34,487 bases of DNA from Alphaproteobacteria bacterium (GTDB lineage Bacteria > Pseudomonadota > Alphaproteobacteria > Rhodobacterales > Rhodobacteraceae): assembly GCA_030431485.1 (NCBI GenBank), contig JAUIIR010000045.1, forward strand, positions 1-34,487, read 5' to 3'. The first letter of the stretch is position 1, and each line of letters starts with the position of its first letter. A program made the position numbers and the translations under genes. The notes under the pieces were generated by a model. The model did no database searches. It saw only the letters and a program-made list of their open reading frames with translations, and was not told the origin of the DNA. Shown piece after piece: positions 33,150 through 34,487 of the stretch.

Positions 33150-33562
33150 GGGATTGGCGGTGCGGATTCGGGTGTAACCACCAGCACAACGTCTTTGGCT
33201 CCCAGACCTTCGATACGACTGACGAGAGGCAATACGTGACGCAACTCGGTGTCTCGATGCGCATTGATCCGGACAAGCGTTTCCGCGTTGGCAGAAAGCT
33301 TTTGTGCGACAACGTCGTTTAGGGCGCGGTCTGCAACGCTCAGGCCATCAACCGCAAGGTTGCCTGCAGCAGATACAGACACCGTGATGCCTCCAGATGG
33401 CATATCTGCTCCGGTCTCCGCAGAGGGTGGAGTGACTTCAAAGGGAGCGGTCGCATCCATACGCCCGATCAGCATGAAAAAGACCAACAGGAAGAATACA
33501 ACGTCAATCAAAGCCACAATTGTCTCGGGGGGTTGTTTGCTGATCGGGCGCGACAGTTTCAT
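33146..33562 (-). CDS. ExbD/TolR-family biopolymer transport protein (second copy)
   Basis: The 138-residue protein has a single N-terminal membrane helix carrying the essential proton-path aspartate (Asp20 in PPETIVALIDVVFFLLVFFM), then a periplasmic ExbD domain (TVSVSAAGNLAVDG, VRINAHRDTELRHVLPLVSR). It overlaps the next gene and the preceding exbD by four bases each (ATGA). It differs from its neighbour, so the motor may use a heterodimer of the two. Confidence 0.85.
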   Translation of the reverse strand: MKLSRPISKQPPETIVALIDVVFFLLVFFMLIGRMDATAPFEVTPPSAETGADMPSGGITVSVSAAGNLAVDGLSVADRALNDVVAQKLSANAETLVRINAHRDTELRHVLPLVSRIEGLGAKDVVLVVTPESAPPIP

Positions 33563-33999
33563 TCGGTGCCCTCAAGTCTGACAACCCGTACGTTGGTCAC
33601 ACCCGCGCGTGTGGCAGCATCCATGACTGAGACCAAAGCTTGCATATCAGCGGCTCCTGAGGGAAGGACCAGTACTCTGAGCGCTGGATTGTCCTGTAAG
33701 CGGGTGGCCAGCATTGCTTGCAGATCCGCAAGTTCGAGTCCCATACCGCGCGCCGTCGGGACGCCATCGGCTCCAATCCGGATCATCAGAGTGCTTCCGC
33801 TGCCAATGGCGGCTGTCTGCGGAGCGCTGGTGGTTTGATCTGAGCGCTGCACGGCCGGTATCATATCCAGGTTCAGGTAAGTTGACGTTACCATGAAGAA
33901 CACCAACAGGATCAGCATCACGTCGATCATTGGCACCAGGGAAATCAAGGCCTTGGGGGCTTTGGGACGTGTCAGAGTCAACGTGCTGGGGTCGTGCAT
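33559..33999 (-). CDS. ExbD/TolR-family biopolymer transport protein (first copy)
   Basis: The 146-residue protein has a cytoplasmic N-terminus, one membrane helix with Asp26 (KALISLVPMIDVMLILLVFF) and a periplasmic domain (MIRIGADGVPTARGMG, LRVLVLPSGAADMQALVSVM). It starts ten bases after the ExbB-like stop and overlaps the second exbD by four bases. With ExbB it would form the proton-driven stator complex. Confidence 0.87.
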   Translation of the reverse strand: MHDPSTLTLTRPKAPKALISLVPMIDVMLILLVFFMVTSTYLNLDMIPAVQRSDQTTSAPQTAAIGSGSTLMIRIGADGVPTARGMGLELADLQAMLATRLQDNPALRVLVLPSGAADMQALVSVMDAATRAGVTNVRVVRLEGTE

Positions 34000-34008
34000 G
34001 GCGGGCCC

Positions 34009-34487
34009 CTACTTCGACGGCTGATCCGCGATCAGCATCAATTGCGCAATTGCGCCTTCGATCATCTGCGCACCGCGTTCCGCCCGCCCCGACAAGAGCG
34101 TTGCGCCGACAGCGGCAGGAATGGCGACCAAAAGTCCTGCGGCGGTGGTCAGCAGAGCTTGCCAGATACCACCGGCAAGAACCGAGGCATTCGCCGCGCC
34201 CTCAGCCAGTTCAAGTTCCTGAAAGGATTGGATCATACCCAAAACGGTTCCGAGCAGACCGAGCAGAGGAGAAATCATCGCGATCAGTTCCAGAAGTCGG
34301 ATATGGCTGTTCATCTGCGCCAGTTCTTCATTGCCGCGTCGCATCAATTCGGTCATCAGGGCGGGACCTGGACGTCCTTTCCGAAGAGCACTGATGGCGA
34401 ATGCGAGAACGCGGTCCGCCGGTGCGGACCCACTTTCCACTTTGCGTTGGGCATCTTCTTTGTTGCCGGCGTCAAAACTGGCCAGAG
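34009..34487 (-). CDS. ExbB/TolQ/MotA-family proton channel, 5'-partial
   Basis: The frame is open to the end of the window, so the start lies outside; a GTG at 34440 is only an internal codon. The visible 159 residues hold the two C-terminal helices of the family: MISPLLGLLGTVLGMIQSF and GIWQALLTTAAGLLVAIPAA, which carry the conserved small and Thr residues of the proton path. It is followed by two exbD genes and the TonB-like gene. The first membrane helix is missing from the window. It is more like ExbB/TolQ than MotA because of its ExbD partners. Confidence 0.85.
   Translation of the reverse strand, partial: LASFDAGNKEDAQRKVESGSAPADRVLAFAISALRKGRPGPALMTELMRRGNEELAQMNSHIRLLELIAMISPLLGLLGTVLGMIQSFQELELAEGAANASVLAGGIWQALLTTAAGLLVAIPAAVGATLLSGRAERGAQMIEGAIAQLMLIADQPSK

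Overview
The window looks like a chromosomal segment of a marine alphaproteobacterium of the Rhodobacterales (Roseobacter group). This rests on the high GC content, two complete TRAP transporters, C-P lyase genes, and the matPQMAB gene order known from Alphaproteobacteria. It is an inference from gene content; there is no rRNA or other marker gene here. No tRNA, insertion sequence, CRISPR array or integrase was seen.

Region 1 (1-6.0 kb), phosphorus scavenging. A membrane permease fragment that begins like PhnE and ends like a YraQ-type permease is followed by a frameshifted GNAT acetyltransferase. On the minus strand lie a small unknown gene, a TIM-barrel sugar isomerase-like gene, phnM (a C-P lyase pathway hydrolase) and an exported phytase-family esterase. 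Good matches to the PhoB box lie upstream of phnM and of the esterase, which ties both to phosphate limitation.

Region 2 (6.2-12.7 kb), malonate uptake and use. A minus-strand operon matP-matQ-matM-matA-matB (TRAP binding protein, two permeases, malonyl-CoA decarboxylase, malonyl-CoA synthetase) diverges from a GntR/FCD regulator. Three GTATAC boxes, one inside a perfect 16-bp palindrome, lie between them.

Region 3 (12.8-21.2 kb), an uncharacterised catabolic cluster. It holds a LacI-type regulator, a membrane di-iron desaturase/hydroxylase, a Rieske ferredoxin (resembling MocD and MocE), a GMC flavin oxidoreductase, a second TRAP transporter with a Tat-exported binding protein, and an IclR regulator. 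The simplest reading is import of a small organic compound, oxygenation or demethylation by the desaturase-like enzyme, then alcohol oxidation by the GMC enzyme. The substrate is not evident.

Region 4 (21.2-34.5 kb), an envelope island. It holds two exported caspase-like proteases with His/Cys dyads, one ending in a CxxCH tail and the other in Sel1 repeats plus a peptidoglycan-binding-like end. Between and beside them are a YceI-OmpA fusion, a 1585-residue RTX protein carrying a metalloprotease domain that has lost its zinc ligands, an unknown secreted protein, and an ExbB-ExbD-ExbD operon whose TonB-like partner carries BON-like and DUF4384-like domains instead of a TonB C-terminus. This region is the best candidate for an undescribed system: a periplasmic caspase module linked to a proton-driven envelope motor. 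That linkage is inferred from gene neighbourhood only.
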